From contig PFDW01000015.1 of the NCBI GenBank assembly GCA_002793835.1, positions 18,431 through 27,203 on the forward strand: 8,773 nt of DNA, in the 5' to 3' direction. Of this stretch, positions 1-7,800 are shown piece by piece. The notes under the pieces are model-generated. The model ran no database searches. It saw nothing but the letters and a program-made list of their open reading frames with translations, and was not told the DNA's origin. The translations under genes and the position numbers were made by a program. Every line of letters begins with the position of its first letter. Position 1 is the first letter of the stretch. The stretch comes from Candidatus Portnoybacteria bacterium CG10_big_fil_rev_8_21_14_0_10_36_7 (GTDB lineage Bacteria; Patescibacteriota; Minisyncoccia; Portnoybacterales; PFDW01).

Positions 1-1832
1 CAGAGAACATGCGCAATATGATGGGGCAAGCCAGATCTGCGACTATCGATAGCATAGGAGAAAAGATGAGAGACTTTGATAAGTTAGGTGATTTTGAAGC
101 GCAAAAACAAAAAGACATAATGCTAAAAAGGTTTGAGAATGGAGACATGAAAAATGTTCGGATAATGAAAGAACTAGAAAACAATTTACCACCCGATATA
201 ATTGAAAAAATTATTGAAATTAAAAATAAAACCATGGCTTCATTAATAGATAATATCCGTGAAGCTGATACACCAGAAAAACAAGCAATATTTTTTGATA
301 AATTAAAAGATTTTCACGATGTTAGACAATTTGAGATGTTCAAAGAAATGGACAATTTAATCCCTGAAGACAAAAAAGACTTTTGGGGACTGATGGAAGA
401 CAAAGCTAAAGATGAGATGCAAAATGAAGTATCTCAAGCCAAAAATGAGGCAGAAAGACAAATGATATTTGCCAAAATGGCTGGCGACGATCCCTCTCAT
501 ATTCAAATGCTTAAAGAATTCGGACCTCCAGCAGAAATTTTACAAGGCATCATGCAAGAACAAATAATGAACTTAAGTAAAAAAATTGGCAGCATGGAAG
601 ATGCCCAACGGCTGGAAATATTAAAGTCAAAAATGCAAGAGGAGGACGATATAAGGCAAGAGATTGAAAGACGAAATCCCGATATATTTAGGAAAATGGA
701 AAAACAACAAAAAATAGTTCTGGCTAATAACGTTTCCGAAGCTAGCGTTCGTACACAAATACTTAAACTAGAGCAACAAATAACCGAATCAGAACAAGCT
801 GTGCAAAACTCTGACCAATTATTTATACAAAACACACCAGCAAATTTTTTCCTCCAAGCAAGTAAAGAAAGACTAGCAAACGCTAAAATCGCTCTTGACT
901 CAGGAAAAATCGGCGAAGCTTTCGGACTAACAACCAGTGGGCTCCAGCAAGCAATCGGTGCTATAAGGATTAGCAAGGAGATCGAAGTCAGGAAAGATGT
1001 AATGCAAAAAAACTTTCAGAAAGAGTTCCAAAAACCAAATGATCAAAACCAACCTTCATTCACGGATGAACAAAAGCAAGACCTCAGTGACGGAATGAAT
1101 CCACAGCTAAACACAAACAATGGGCTGACCCCATTTATAGACTTTAACTACTTATCAATAGGCCAACCCAATGATCCAAATTTTAATTTCGATGCCTTTA
1201 TCAAATCCAAATTACAGAATCAATTACAACAAGAAAATAAAAATATCTCTCCAAAACTTGAAGAAAAGTACCGATTAGAAGGGCAACGGATTAAAAATGA
1301 TTCTACCAAAGCAAATGATTATATACAGCAAGGAGAGAAAATTCGTCAACAAATGATGCAAAACTACAAAGAACCCATGCCTCCAGATTTTCACCCACAA
1401 GATATTAATGATATGCCAAGTCAAACATACCAACCAACTGACGGTTCGCCCTATCCAGCATCAAAAGAACCAATATATCCAAGACCGGATGATGGACAAC
1501 AAGGTTTTCAACCATCGCCAAATTTCAATCCTCCAACTGAATTTGATAAACCGACTAAGGAATATGAACAAAATGAATTTATTAATAAGCCAAGAAGCAA
1601 TTATGTGCCTATGTCAAATAATGAGCCACCAACGAATCTCCAAACGCCTCCAAATACATTTGTGGCGCCACCCTCAAGTGATTATCCGTCACAGGTGCCA
1701 AGTGGCGACTACAACCCACCGCCAAGTGATGTAAATTATTCGCCACCACCAAGTAGTTCTATCATTTCCCGCATGTATTCTTCGATAATACGACCGGCTC
1801 TATCATCAATTGTAGGTTTCTTCCTTAGATAG
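1..1832 (+). CDS. Repeat-containing coiled-coil protein with DUF5667-like segment and Pro-rich tail (5' partial)
   Basis: The reading frame is open from base 3 and the first ATG (base 9) lies only two codons inside the window, so the true start is probably upstream. Residue numbers below count from that ATG. Residues ~27-245 are highly charged, helical and made of four diverged repeats of about 50-60 residues, each with a pattern like A/E-x-x-Q-x-x-I near the start, an acidic stretch, a Pro, then an amphipathic helix. Residues ~250-325 (around ANFFLQASKERLANAK and GKIGEAFGL) resemble the DUF5667 type of helical segment found in Patescibacteria; this is recalled, not searched. Residues ~450-585 are rich in Pro, Asn, Gln and Tyr with PPS/PSSDY motifs, typical of disordered extracellular or wall-spanning tails. 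The C-terminus (SSIISRMYSSIIRPALSSIV) could form an amphipathic helix. No catalytic motif is seen. An exported structural role is inference, since any signal peptide would be outside the window. Confidence 0.85.
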   Translation, partial: ENMRNMMGQARSATIDSIGEKMRDFDKLGDFEAQKQKDIMLKRFENGDMKNVRIMKELENNLPPDIIEKIIEIKNKTMASLIDNIREADTPEKQAIFFDKLKDFHDVRQFEMFKEMDNLIPEDKKDFWGLMEDKAKDEMQNEVSQAKNEAERQMIFAKMAGDDPSHIQMLKEFGPPAEILQGIMQEQIMNLSKKIGSMEDAQRLEILKSKMQEEDDIRQEIERRNPDIFRKMEKQQKIVLANNVSEASVRTQILKLEQQITESEQAVQNSDQLFIQNTPANFFLQASKERLANAKIALDSGKIGEAFGLTTSGLQQAIGAIRISKEIEVRKDVMQKNFQKEFQKPNDQNQPSFTDEQKQDLSDGMNPQLNTNNGLTPFIDFNYLSIGQPNDPNFNFDAFIKSKLQNQLQQENKNISPKLEEKYRLEGQRIKNDSTKANDYIQQGEKIRQQMMQNYKEPMPPDFHPQDINDMPSQTYQPTDGSPYPASKEPIYPRPDDGQQGFQPSPNFNPPTEFDKPTKEYEQNEFINKPRSNYVPMSNNEPPTNLQTPPNTFVAPPSSDYPSQVPSGDYNPPPSDVNYSPPPSSSIISRMYSSIIRPALSSIVGFFLR

Positions 1833-1853
1833 CTACAACAAACTCAAATAAAT

Positions 1854-1881
1854 AAAACCCCGCCTATAATAGACGGGGTTA
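1854..1881. terminator. Rho-independent terminator shared by converging genes
   Basis: A GC-rich hairpin pairs AACCCCG (1856-1862) with CGGGGTT (1874-1880); inner pairs extend it past one mismatch. On the minus strand it is followed by TTTTATTTATTT, a good terminator for the 1899-2291 gene. On the plus strand the T-run is displaced (1894-1907), so it may also end transcription of the gene stopping at 1832. Confidence 0.75.
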
Positions 1882-1898
1882 AAAATATTAATTCTTTT

Positions 1899-2291
1899 TT
1901 AATTTTTCTTGGATTTAATTAACTTAGCGTATTGTCTCATTAAATCCACAACTCCAGTGGCCACAATATTAAATCTCTGTGCCACTTCCGCAGAGTCGAT
2001 TAAATTTATCTGTTTTAAGTCATTAATCGGTATTGATTCAGAATGCTTCCCATCATTCCAATTAAACCACATCAGTCCATCACCCAAAGTTGTCCCGATA
2101 TTCGTGGCTATTATTAATCTTGCCCCGATTCTCCGCTTGCCTACCTTGATAATAAACATTTTTTGGGGAGTTCTCTTTTTTTTATGTTTTAGATTTCTGA
2201 TTTGGTCCGACGCCTCTACAACATTTTTTGATATATTCACTGCAATTCTCCCTTGCCAAAAGTTAATATTTCCTATATTTTTAAATAGCAA
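1899..2291 (-). CDS. Hypothetical protein, 130 aa
   Basis: I do not recognise this family. The protein is hydrophilic and Lys/Arg-rich, with a basic patch at residues ~33-55 (HKKKRTPQK, GKRRIGAR), a Trp-containing segment (GLMWFNWNDGK, ~72-82) and a Lys-rich C-terminus. No membrane helix or catalytic motif is seen. The overlapping plus-strand reading frame encodes a Cys- and Phe-rich hydrophobic string that looks like an antisense shadow, so the minus strand was chosen. The start given is TTG; there is no ATG or GTG before the in-frame TAG ten codons upstream and no clear SD, so the N-terminus is uncertain. The gene ends just before the hairpin at 1856-1880, which supports it as a real transcription unit. 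It is divergent from miaB with about 37 bases between the starts. Confidence 0.6.
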   Translation of the reverse strand: MLFKNIGNINFWQGRIAVNISKNVVEASDQIRNLKHKKKRTPQKMFIIKVGKRRIGARLIIATNIGTTLGDGLMWFNWNDGKHSESIPINDLKQINLIDSAEVAQRFNIVATGVVDLMRQYAKLIKSKKN

Positions 2292-2328
2292 TTCGCTTAT
2301 TATTTTATCGTAATATAAATCCTAATAA

Positions 2329-3599
2329 ATGTCAAATTATCATCTTTTTATTTTAGGGTGCCAGATGAATATTTCCGACGCAGAAAGGCTAAGAACAGTC
2401 CTAAATTCTATCGGCTATTCAGAGACTAAAGACGAAAAAATCGCCGACTTAATTATATTGGTGGCGTGTTCGGTTCGCCAAACCGCTATTGATAGAGTTC
2501 ACGGAAAATTAGTTGTCTGGAAACGACAAAAAATTAAGAATCCTAATCGAAAAATTGCGCTAACCGGTTGTGTCTTGCAGGCAGACAAAAAACAATTTGC
2601 CAATCGCTTCGATATCATCTTTGACATCAAAGACATGATAAAATTACCGGAATTGCTAAATGAATCCACGAATCAAAGAATTATACCCAACACACTAAAT
2701 TTAAAAAATTATCTAACTATTAAACCAGCGCAATTTTCCTATACCTCGGCACAAATTCCCATAATGACAGGTTGCGATAATTTTTGTTCTTATTGCGCCG
2801 TCCCCTATACTCGTGATCGAGAAACTTCCCGCTCACAAAAAGAAATAGTTGCTGAAGTAAAAGATTTAATAAGGCAGGGTTATAAAAACATAACCCTGCT
2901 TGGGCAAAATGTAAATAGTTATAAACCTAGTTTTATAGACTTAGTTAAAAAAATAGACGCTATATCGGGCGACTATTGGGTTCGTTTTATCTCCAATCAT
3001 CCTAAAGATTTTTCCGAAAATTTAATTACTTTTTTAAAAAATTCTAAACATTTTGCAAAATACATTCACCTGCCTGTTCAATCTGGTTCAGACAAAATTT
3101 TGAAATTAATGAGGCGACCATACAAAATTGCAGAATACATTAAATTAGCGAAAAAAATTAAAAAAAATATCCCAGATATTTGCCTGTCCACCGATATAAT
3201 TGTTGGCTTCCCAGGAGAAACCAAAGCCGACTTTGAAAAATCATGCGCCTTATTTAAAAAAATTAAATACGACTTGGCTTATATTTCTCAATATTCTCCG
3301 CGACCAGGTACAGTCGCTTCTAAACTCCAAAATAATGTTCTCAGAACAGAGAAAAAATTAAGAAAAAAAAAATAAATAATATCTTAACTAAAACCGCCTT
3401 AGAACAAAACAATAAACTAGTTGGCAAAACTATTAAAGTCTTGATAGAGCAAAACGTGTCAGATAAAGATTATTCTATCGCCCGAACGTCAACTCTTAAA
3501 ACCGTTAAAATAAAAAAAGGCACCAAAATTTTGGCGCCGGGTACATTTAGCAATGTAAAAATTACATCAGCCTATTCGTGGAGGCTGGAAGGGAAATAA
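2329..3599 (+). CDS. miaB: tRNA-2-methylthio-N6-dimethylallyladenosine synthase MiaB, frameshifted near the 3' end
   Basis: This radical-SAM methylthiotransferase converts i6A37 to ms2i6A37 in tRNAs reading UNN codons, using SAM and two iron-sulfur clusters in the cytoplasm. The N-terminal UPF0004 domain has its three cluster cysteines: C11 in GCQMN, C47 in ACSVR and C81 in TGCVLQ. The radical-SAM motif CxxxCxxC is C149, C153 and C156 (GCDNFCSYC). Other family signatures are LLGQNVNSY, HLPVQSGSD and DIIVGFPGET. GCQMN and CSVR favour MiaB over MtaB (usually GCKVN-like). The frame entered at the ATG stops at 3373-3375 after 348 codons, directly after a run of ten A. From 3372 the -1 frame continues for 75 codons with a recognisable TRAM domain (GKTIKVLIEQ, ARTSTLKTVKI, SNVKITSAYSWRLEG) to TAA at 3597. 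The rejoined protein would be 423 aa, near normal length. There is no SD before the ATG; a TATAAA about 10 bases upstream allows a very short or absent leader. Confidence 0.93.
3363..3372 (+). other. A10 homopolymer at the miaB frame break
   Basis: Ten consecutive A follow AAG at the end of a Lys-rich codon string. One additional A, or a -1 slip, would join the upstream frame (EKKLRKKK) to the downstream frame (INNILTKTALEQNNKLVGK) without disturbing the family alignment. Runs of this length are known sites for sequencing indels, and for polymerase slippage in AT-rich genomes. Confidence 0.85.
3512..3538 (-). terminator. Strong rho-independent terminator antisense to the miaB 3' end
   Basis: On the minus strand GGCGCCAAAA (3538-3529) pairs with TTTTGGTGCC (3528-3519), ten pairs with one G-T wobble before loop opening, immediately followed by seven T (3518-3512). 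This is a textbook intrinsic terminator for minus-strand transcripts coming from the small genes at 3603-3823. It lies wholly inside the TRAM-domain codons of miaB. Confidence 0.8.
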
Positions 3600-3602
3600 C
3601 AC

Positions 3603-3737
3603 CTAGTTATTCAAATACTGTTGCAACAACGAAATGCCAACAAACATTATTATTCCAAAAACTATCAGTATTATCAGTTGGATGACCTTGAACTGAAAAT
3701 ATGTCCACCTTTTCTTTTCTAAGTCTATCTTGAACAC
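3603..3737 (-). CDS. Small single-pass membrane protein, 44 aa
   Basis: A GTG start is preceded by GGAGG (3749-3745) at a 7-base spacing, one of the best SD sites in the window. The product begins MFKIDLEKKRWTYFQFK, a charged cytoplasmic-looking N-terminus, then has one hydrophobic helix (about residues 18-37, VIQLIILIVFGIIMFVGISL) and a short polar end (LQQYLNN). No family is recognised. Its stop is 3 bases past the miaB stop on the opposite strand, so the two genes converge, and its transcript should end at the terminator inside miaB (3512-3538). A TTGCAT-17-TATAAT promoter-like pair lies just upstream. The SD, topology and flanking signals together argue for a real gene; its function is unknown. 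Confidence 0.72.
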   Translation of the reverse strand: MFKIDLEKKRWTYFQFKVIQLIILIVFGIIMFVGISLLQQYLNN

Positions 3738-3769
3738 TTTTGCCCCTCCAAAAGAATTGTTGAAAAAAA

Positions 3770-3798
3770 ATTATATCACGAATCTATAAGCAATGCAA
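3770..3798 (-). promoter_or_regulatory. Sigma70-like promoter for the 44-aa gene
   Basis: On the minus strand TTGCAT (3798-3793) and a perfect TATAAT (3775-3770) are separated by 17 bases. Transcription would start near 3763, about 14 bases before the GGAGG of the 44-aa gene. It overlaps the possible 15-aa peptide gene, so the two readings may compete or coexist. Confidence 0.5.
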
Positions 3799-3823
3799 CG
3801 ATACAAAGTAAGACCCAAACCAT
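3776..3823 (-). CDS. Possible 15-aa hydrophobic peptide MVWVLLCIVALLIDS
   Basis: An ATG follows AGGAGG (3835-3830) with a 6-base spacer, a near-ideal ribosome binding site. The reading frame encodes only 15 residues, almost all hydrophobic, and ends in TGA. It could be a leader peptide, a toxin-like micropeptide, or the remnant of a longer gene. It is 38 bases upstream of the 44-aa gene on the same strand. The evidence is the SD and composition only. Confidence 0.4.
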   Translation of the reverse strand: MVWVLLCIVALLIDS

Positions 3824-3883
3824 AACGACCCTCCTATCGTAAGCTTATTTAGTTTTAAAAGTGCCTCGCTCTCCTTAATTTGC

Positions 3884-3912
3884 AATATAAAACAATATCT
3901 ACCATAAATCAA
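3884..3912 (-). promoter_or_regulatory. Possible promoter upstream of the small-protein cassette
   Basis: On the minus strand TTGATT (3912-3907) and TATATT (3889-3884) are 17 bases apart. Transcription would start near 3877, giving a leader of about 55 bases before the ATG at 3823. The 28-bp palindrome ends about 10 bases upstream of the -35 element. Confidence 0.4.
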
Positions 3913-3922
3913 CTAAAGAATC

Positions 3923-3950
3923 CGTGTTACTTAACATGTTAAGTAACACG
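3923..3950. repeat. Perfect 28-bp palindrome
   Basis: Each 14-base arm reads CGTGTTACTTAACA from its outer end, with no mismatch and no spacer (centre between 3936 and 3937). On the plus strand it is followed by five T, so it could act as a terminator, but no plus-strand gene lies within 320 bases upstream. Its position just upstream of a minus-strand promoter-like pair and just past the terminator of the preceding unit also fits an operator for a dimeric regulator. Confidence 0.7.
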
Positions 3951-3960
3951 TTTTTAAATA

Positions 3961-3993
3961 AAAAAAGGGTTTGCGGTAAACACGCAAAGCCCC
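3961..3993 (-). terminator. Rho-independent terminator of the broken membrane-protein unit
   Basis: On the minus strand GGGGC-TTTGCG (3993-3983) pairs with CGCAAACCC (3975-3967), with one bulged base and a 7-base loop, followed by seven T (3966-3960). It starts 8 bases after the stop codon at 4001, which supports a real transcription unit there. Confidence 0.8.
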
Positions 3994-4000
3994 AAATATT

Positions 4001-4322
4001 TTAGTCACTTTTCTTTAAATACCAGCCATGTGATATTACCTTTCTCGTCCTTGCATAAAATGTTTTTAGACGACAGCCTACTAATTTCAATATATTTTCC
4101 CCAATAATTCTATTTGTTGTAACTGCCCTTGAATCAATGTTGCCTATCATAGTTCCTGCACCGATTAGAGAAGCCAGTATCAGCAAGCACCCGCTTAGGT
4201 ACTTTCCAAGATCGACTATAATGATAGATCCAATTAAAAAATGGCAATATGATAGACCCGACCAATATCGACACTGACCCAGTCCAAAAAATTGAATGAT
4301 AAAGCTAAACTAAACTCTCCAT
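4001..4322 (-). pseudogene. Disrupted small membrane protein gene with intact promoter, SD and terminator
   Basis: AAGGAG (4335-4330) precedes ATG (4322) by 7 bases, but the frame stops after five codons (MESLV, then TAG at 4307-4305). Continuing past that stop, the same frame encodes a membrane-helix-like string (SIFWTGSVSILVGSIILPFF). After the A6 run at 4236-4241 the +1 frame carries the coding signal on (IIIVDLGKYLSGCLLILASL, then IGAGTMIGN and a basic tail) to TAA at 4001. The longest open piece with a start codon is the last 61 codons from TTG at 4186. Read together, the frames suggest a protein of about 105 aa with two membrane helices, broken by one nonsense codon and one frameshift. 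No family is recognised. It could be a true pseudogene, a sequencing artefact, or a 61-aa protein with an odd leader. Confidence 0.5.
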
Positions 4323-4377
4323 ACCTAATCTCCTTTTTTATAAGAACAAATGCAATACAAAAAACTGACCTGCTAGT

Positions 4378-4406
4378 ATCATAGCAGAATAGTTCTTATC
4401 TGTCAA
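4378..4406 (-). promoter_or_regulatory. Near-consensus sigma70 promoter
   Basis: On the minus strand a perfect TTGACA (4406-4401) and TATGAT (4383-4378, one mismatch) are separated by exactly 17 bases. Transcription would start near 4371, giving a leader of about 48 bases before the SD and ATG of the disrupted gene at 4322. It sits just after the terminator of the upstream unit. Confidence 0.8.
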
Positions 4407-4420
4407 GGCATTCATATAAC

Positions 4421-4447
4421 AAAAAAGCCTCACAAATTAATGAGCTT
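4421..4447 (-). terminator. Terminator after the holin-like gene
   Basis: On the minus strand AAGCTCA (4447-4441) pairs with TGAGGCTT (4432-4425, one bulged G) across an 8-base loop and runs into six T (4426-4421). It is the likely end of the amidohydrolase/holin-like transcript. The ~90 bases between it and the holin-like stop hold no gene, only an SD followed by a two-codon frame (ATG GCA TAA at 4515-4507). Confidence 0.6.
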
Positions 4448-4536
4448 AAAAATACCCTTAAAGTTTATTTAGGCATATTTTCGTACCAAAAAAAGTAGAC
4501 ATTACATTATGCCATTTCCACACACTCCTTTAGGGA

Positions 4537-4794
4537 TTAACTTCTATTAGCAAACATATTGTAAAAATAGGCGATCAAAACCCCACCAATAGCTCCATCT
4601 ATAAACCCCCAAATACCACCTATTATGCCTCCTACAAAACCTGGCTTAAAACCAATGTATAAAGAAGACATATTATCAACCAACACGGAACCCCAACCAG
4701 TTATTGCAACCCAGCCTAGGCAAATCATATAAAGACCCCAAGCAAGACCAAGCCCCATGGCTAAACCTTTTACATCACACTTTTCAATTATCAC
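4537..4794 (-). CDS. Holin-like small membrane protein, 85 aa
   Basis: The product has two membrane segments: residues ~11-34 (LAMGLGLAWGLYMICLGW) and ~52-79 (FVGGIIGGIWGFIDGAIGGV). The motif SLYIGFKP between them and the glycine-rich IGGIWGFIDGAIGG match a short family, annotated in databases as 'bacteriophage holin', that recurs in Patescibacteria, archaea and other bacteria. The family call is from memory, and lytic activity is not established by the name. The start is GTG; the run of G directly before it is too close for a standard SD, so the exact N-terminus is uncertain. The gene begins 50 bases after the amidohydrolase stop with no terminator between, so cotranscription is likely. There are no phage genes nearby, which argues for a chromosomal membrane role and not a lysis cassette. 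Confidence 0.72.
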   Translation of the reverse strand: MIIEKCDVKGLAMGLGLAWGLYMICLGWVAITGWGSVLVDNMSSLYIGFKPGFVGGIIGGIWGFIDGAIGGVLIAYFYNMFANRS

Positions 4795-4843
4795 ACCCCC
4801 ATTTCTTTATCTTTTACGACCTTTTACACAATAAATCCTTTAT

Positions 4844-7800
4844 CTATTTAGTTGAACTAGACAACCAAAGCGCTGAGAGCCCAAGGATAAGAATTGAGAT
4901 AGCACTAACAAAGATTGACGCATAATTATCTAACAATATATTACTCAATGGCACAAGGGCCGTTCCTAGATTATCAGTTGAAGAAGCATTAGTATCTTTT
5001 GTAATGGTTGCAGTTGGTTCATTTTTAATAATAAGTGGCTCTACATACAAAATATCTTCCCCAGTCGTATAGACATCTCTTTCCTTAATGTTAATTACGA
5101 AAATAGCATCTGGGTCATAACCACTTGTGATAAATTGCTCATAGGTCATATTCACCCACTGTTTAGTAAAATTATCTCCGTCTTCATCTACTAATAGATA
5201 TACTCGCGGATCATCTATCGCCCGAACCAAATCAGAAGTTTCAAAATAATTAATTTCATTGCTCGGGACCATTTTAATTTTTTTCCAAGAAAAATGTTTG
5301 TAGCTATTAAAAACATTGGGATTAGCTATCACACGCCTGAATCTTTTATCGTTAATATATTTGGCTACATAGACATTGTAATGATCCGGCGTTTTCACTA
5401 AATCACCTTCGGAGACTGCGACAGATATCTCTGTAACCTTAGGAATAACTTTTGGCTTTTCAACAATAATTTCCCCAAAGAATATATCGTCAGAAATTAT
5501 TTTAGAAATTTCACCGAGCTTATTTTTAAATTTTACATAAATTGTTTTTAGGCCCTCACTTGCCTCCGTAATCCACGAAGTCGAAGTAACATAAGGTGCC
5601 CAAGTTGTAGCATTGGTAAACAATTTATCTTCGGAGAGCAACATATTGCTAGCATTCTTAGCTTCAATTGATAATGACAGTTTTGTATTGGTTGTATTAG
5701 CTTGGCCATTATTTATTTTAATAATAACTGGGATTAACGGTGCAGTGGGAGTCGCGCTAACTGCGTCGGTTGGATCCGACATATTGCCCAAAGCATCTAC
5801 CGAAGACAATAAATAAGAATAAGACGTCCCATTCTCTAACCCGGAATCAATATATTCCATCTTAGCTAAACTGGTACTAGTTGAGCTAGCGACACTTAAA
5901 GTACTAGTAACCGAAGCTAAATATGGATACTCTTCTCCATCACGTCTAAATATATAGAATTGATCAACTGTACTGCTAGCATCCCAAATTAATTTTACTT
6001 GCCCCGCGCCAGCTACTGCACTTAAATTAGTTGGTGGCAAGGGCGATATAACCGATCCGCCAGAGTCACTACTCTGGACAATTCTTTTACCAGCCAAAAT
6101 TGTAGTTTTTGCACTTGCAGAGGTGCTCTGACTTGATTCACCATTACTATTAACGGCCGATATTTTATAATTATATGTCGTGCCTGCACTTAGCCCAGTA
6201 TCAGTAAAACTTGCCTCGGAGGAAAAACCAATATTAGAGTAGGTTCCAGACGGAGAATCGCTACGATAAATATAATAACTAGTTGCATCTGAAACACTGG
6301 GCCAACTAATACTTATCTGCGAATAACTATCAGCACTAACAGTTGGAGCACTAGGCACGCTTGGCAAAGGAAGATATGTAATCACTAGCTTATCAAAATT
6401 ACTATATATGCCTGATCCAGTATCGTCTTTCTCCGCCCTAACTTCAAAATAATTAACTCCCGCGCTTAACGCTATATCTTGCGACCAAGTAGTTTGTCCG
6501 CCAGAAAGCGCAATCGGGGTTTCCGACCAATTAATTAACACATTATTTGCATTGCTATCGACCGTGCCAGACAAAGTTATCGTAGGTTGAGTTGTAGAAT
6601 AATCACTCCCACCATTTGGCGATGTAATTACTGGAGTACTAAGCGCCGGAATTGAGACATCTTTGTCATACGGCATGTATTCAAAATTCTTATTATAGCC
6701 TAAATGAGTATTAATATTATTTATTAATGTAGTTGGATACCCTACAATAAATTTTGACACCCCATTTACAGTAACTGTTTCAGACTTATTTAAATGTGAA
6801 TAGAATGGACTCATAAGAGCGCTACTGTCACCATAAAGTGGACGCCCGTTACGAAGTAACAAAACAATATCCTCGGATGCTAACTTTACAAATGATTCAT
6901 ACGGATCACTAAAACTGGTTCGTGCTATTAACATATCCGCATCTTTGCCCACTTCAATAGTGCCAATAGTGTTATTGACCTGCATTGCCTTTGCTCCGTT
7001 AATTGTAGCCATAGTCATTATCTCTTGATAAGTTAAACTAGGCACAATATCTTTAGCAAACCTTAGCTCATTTAACATATTTACCGAACCACTACTTTGA
7101 CTGTCTGTCCCCATGGCAACATTAATACCATCATCTAACCAAGTTCTAATGTCTGCCACCGCATCAGTAATAAACCAAACGCTATACGGAACCCATACTA
7201 TGCTCGCCCCAGCCGACGCAACATCTAAAGCGTCCTGATCATCAAAACCCAGAGCATGCACTAAGACTGTGTTAGGCTTAAGGACATCTCCGTCCTTAAG
7301 TGCATCTAGCTCCTGTTTAGTCACTGCGTCAACTCCTTCTTCTACATGTATGAACCACGGGCTTGCCCCAACCCCACCAGTTGCGACTGCATCACCATAG
7401 TAATAATCTCTCACGGTTGCAATTGCTAGAGCTAAATCCCAACCACTTGGATCATGATTATTGAAATACACCGAATGAGTATAATAGGCATTAGGTTGCC
7501 TAACAGATATAAAAACTTTGTTAGCATTAGTAGTCTGAAAACTATCCACGGCAGTCACACCAGAAAAAATTTGCTTATACGCGCTAAGTATATTTTTATA
7601 AAAAGTATCAAAATGTGCTTTTTCTGCCTGAGCCGAAAGATAGCTAGCATGATTGGGTAAATCACTTATCCACGCTTGAGCACTTTCTTTTATAAATCTA
7701 CGCGTATGAGACATCCAATTTAGATTTATATGGTCATGGGCATTGACCAAGCTTGGATAAACCGTATAGCCAGTTAAATCAATATCCGTATAACCATCGG

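Noticed and set aside
503..976. Minus-strand 157-aa frame inside the first gene
   Set aside because: It is a shadow frame: Ser/Cys/Ile-rich antisense of a charged coiled-coil region, with no upstream signals.
1909..2313. Plus-strand 134-aa reading frame
   Set aside because: It is antisense to the better supported minus gene, hydrophobic and Cys/Phe-rich in the way shadows of Lys-rich genes are, and has no SD.
3855..3905. Minus-strand 16-codon frame starting at 3905
   Set aside because: Its start lies within the spacer of the promoter-like pair and it has no SD.
3923..3950. 28-bp palindrome as a XerCD dif site
   Set aside because: The length fits, but the arms do not resemble the conserved XerC/XerD half-sites and real dif sites are not perfect palindromes.
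4305..4322. Stop-codon recoding to explain the early TAG after MESLV
   Set aside because: TAG ends other genes here (1832, 3603, 4844), and known Patescibacterial recoding concerns UGA, so reassignment is not supported.
4507..4531. AAAGGAG followed by ATG GCA TAA after the holin-like stop
   Set aside because: A two-codon frame cannot be supported as a gene; it may be a chance SD or a remnant.
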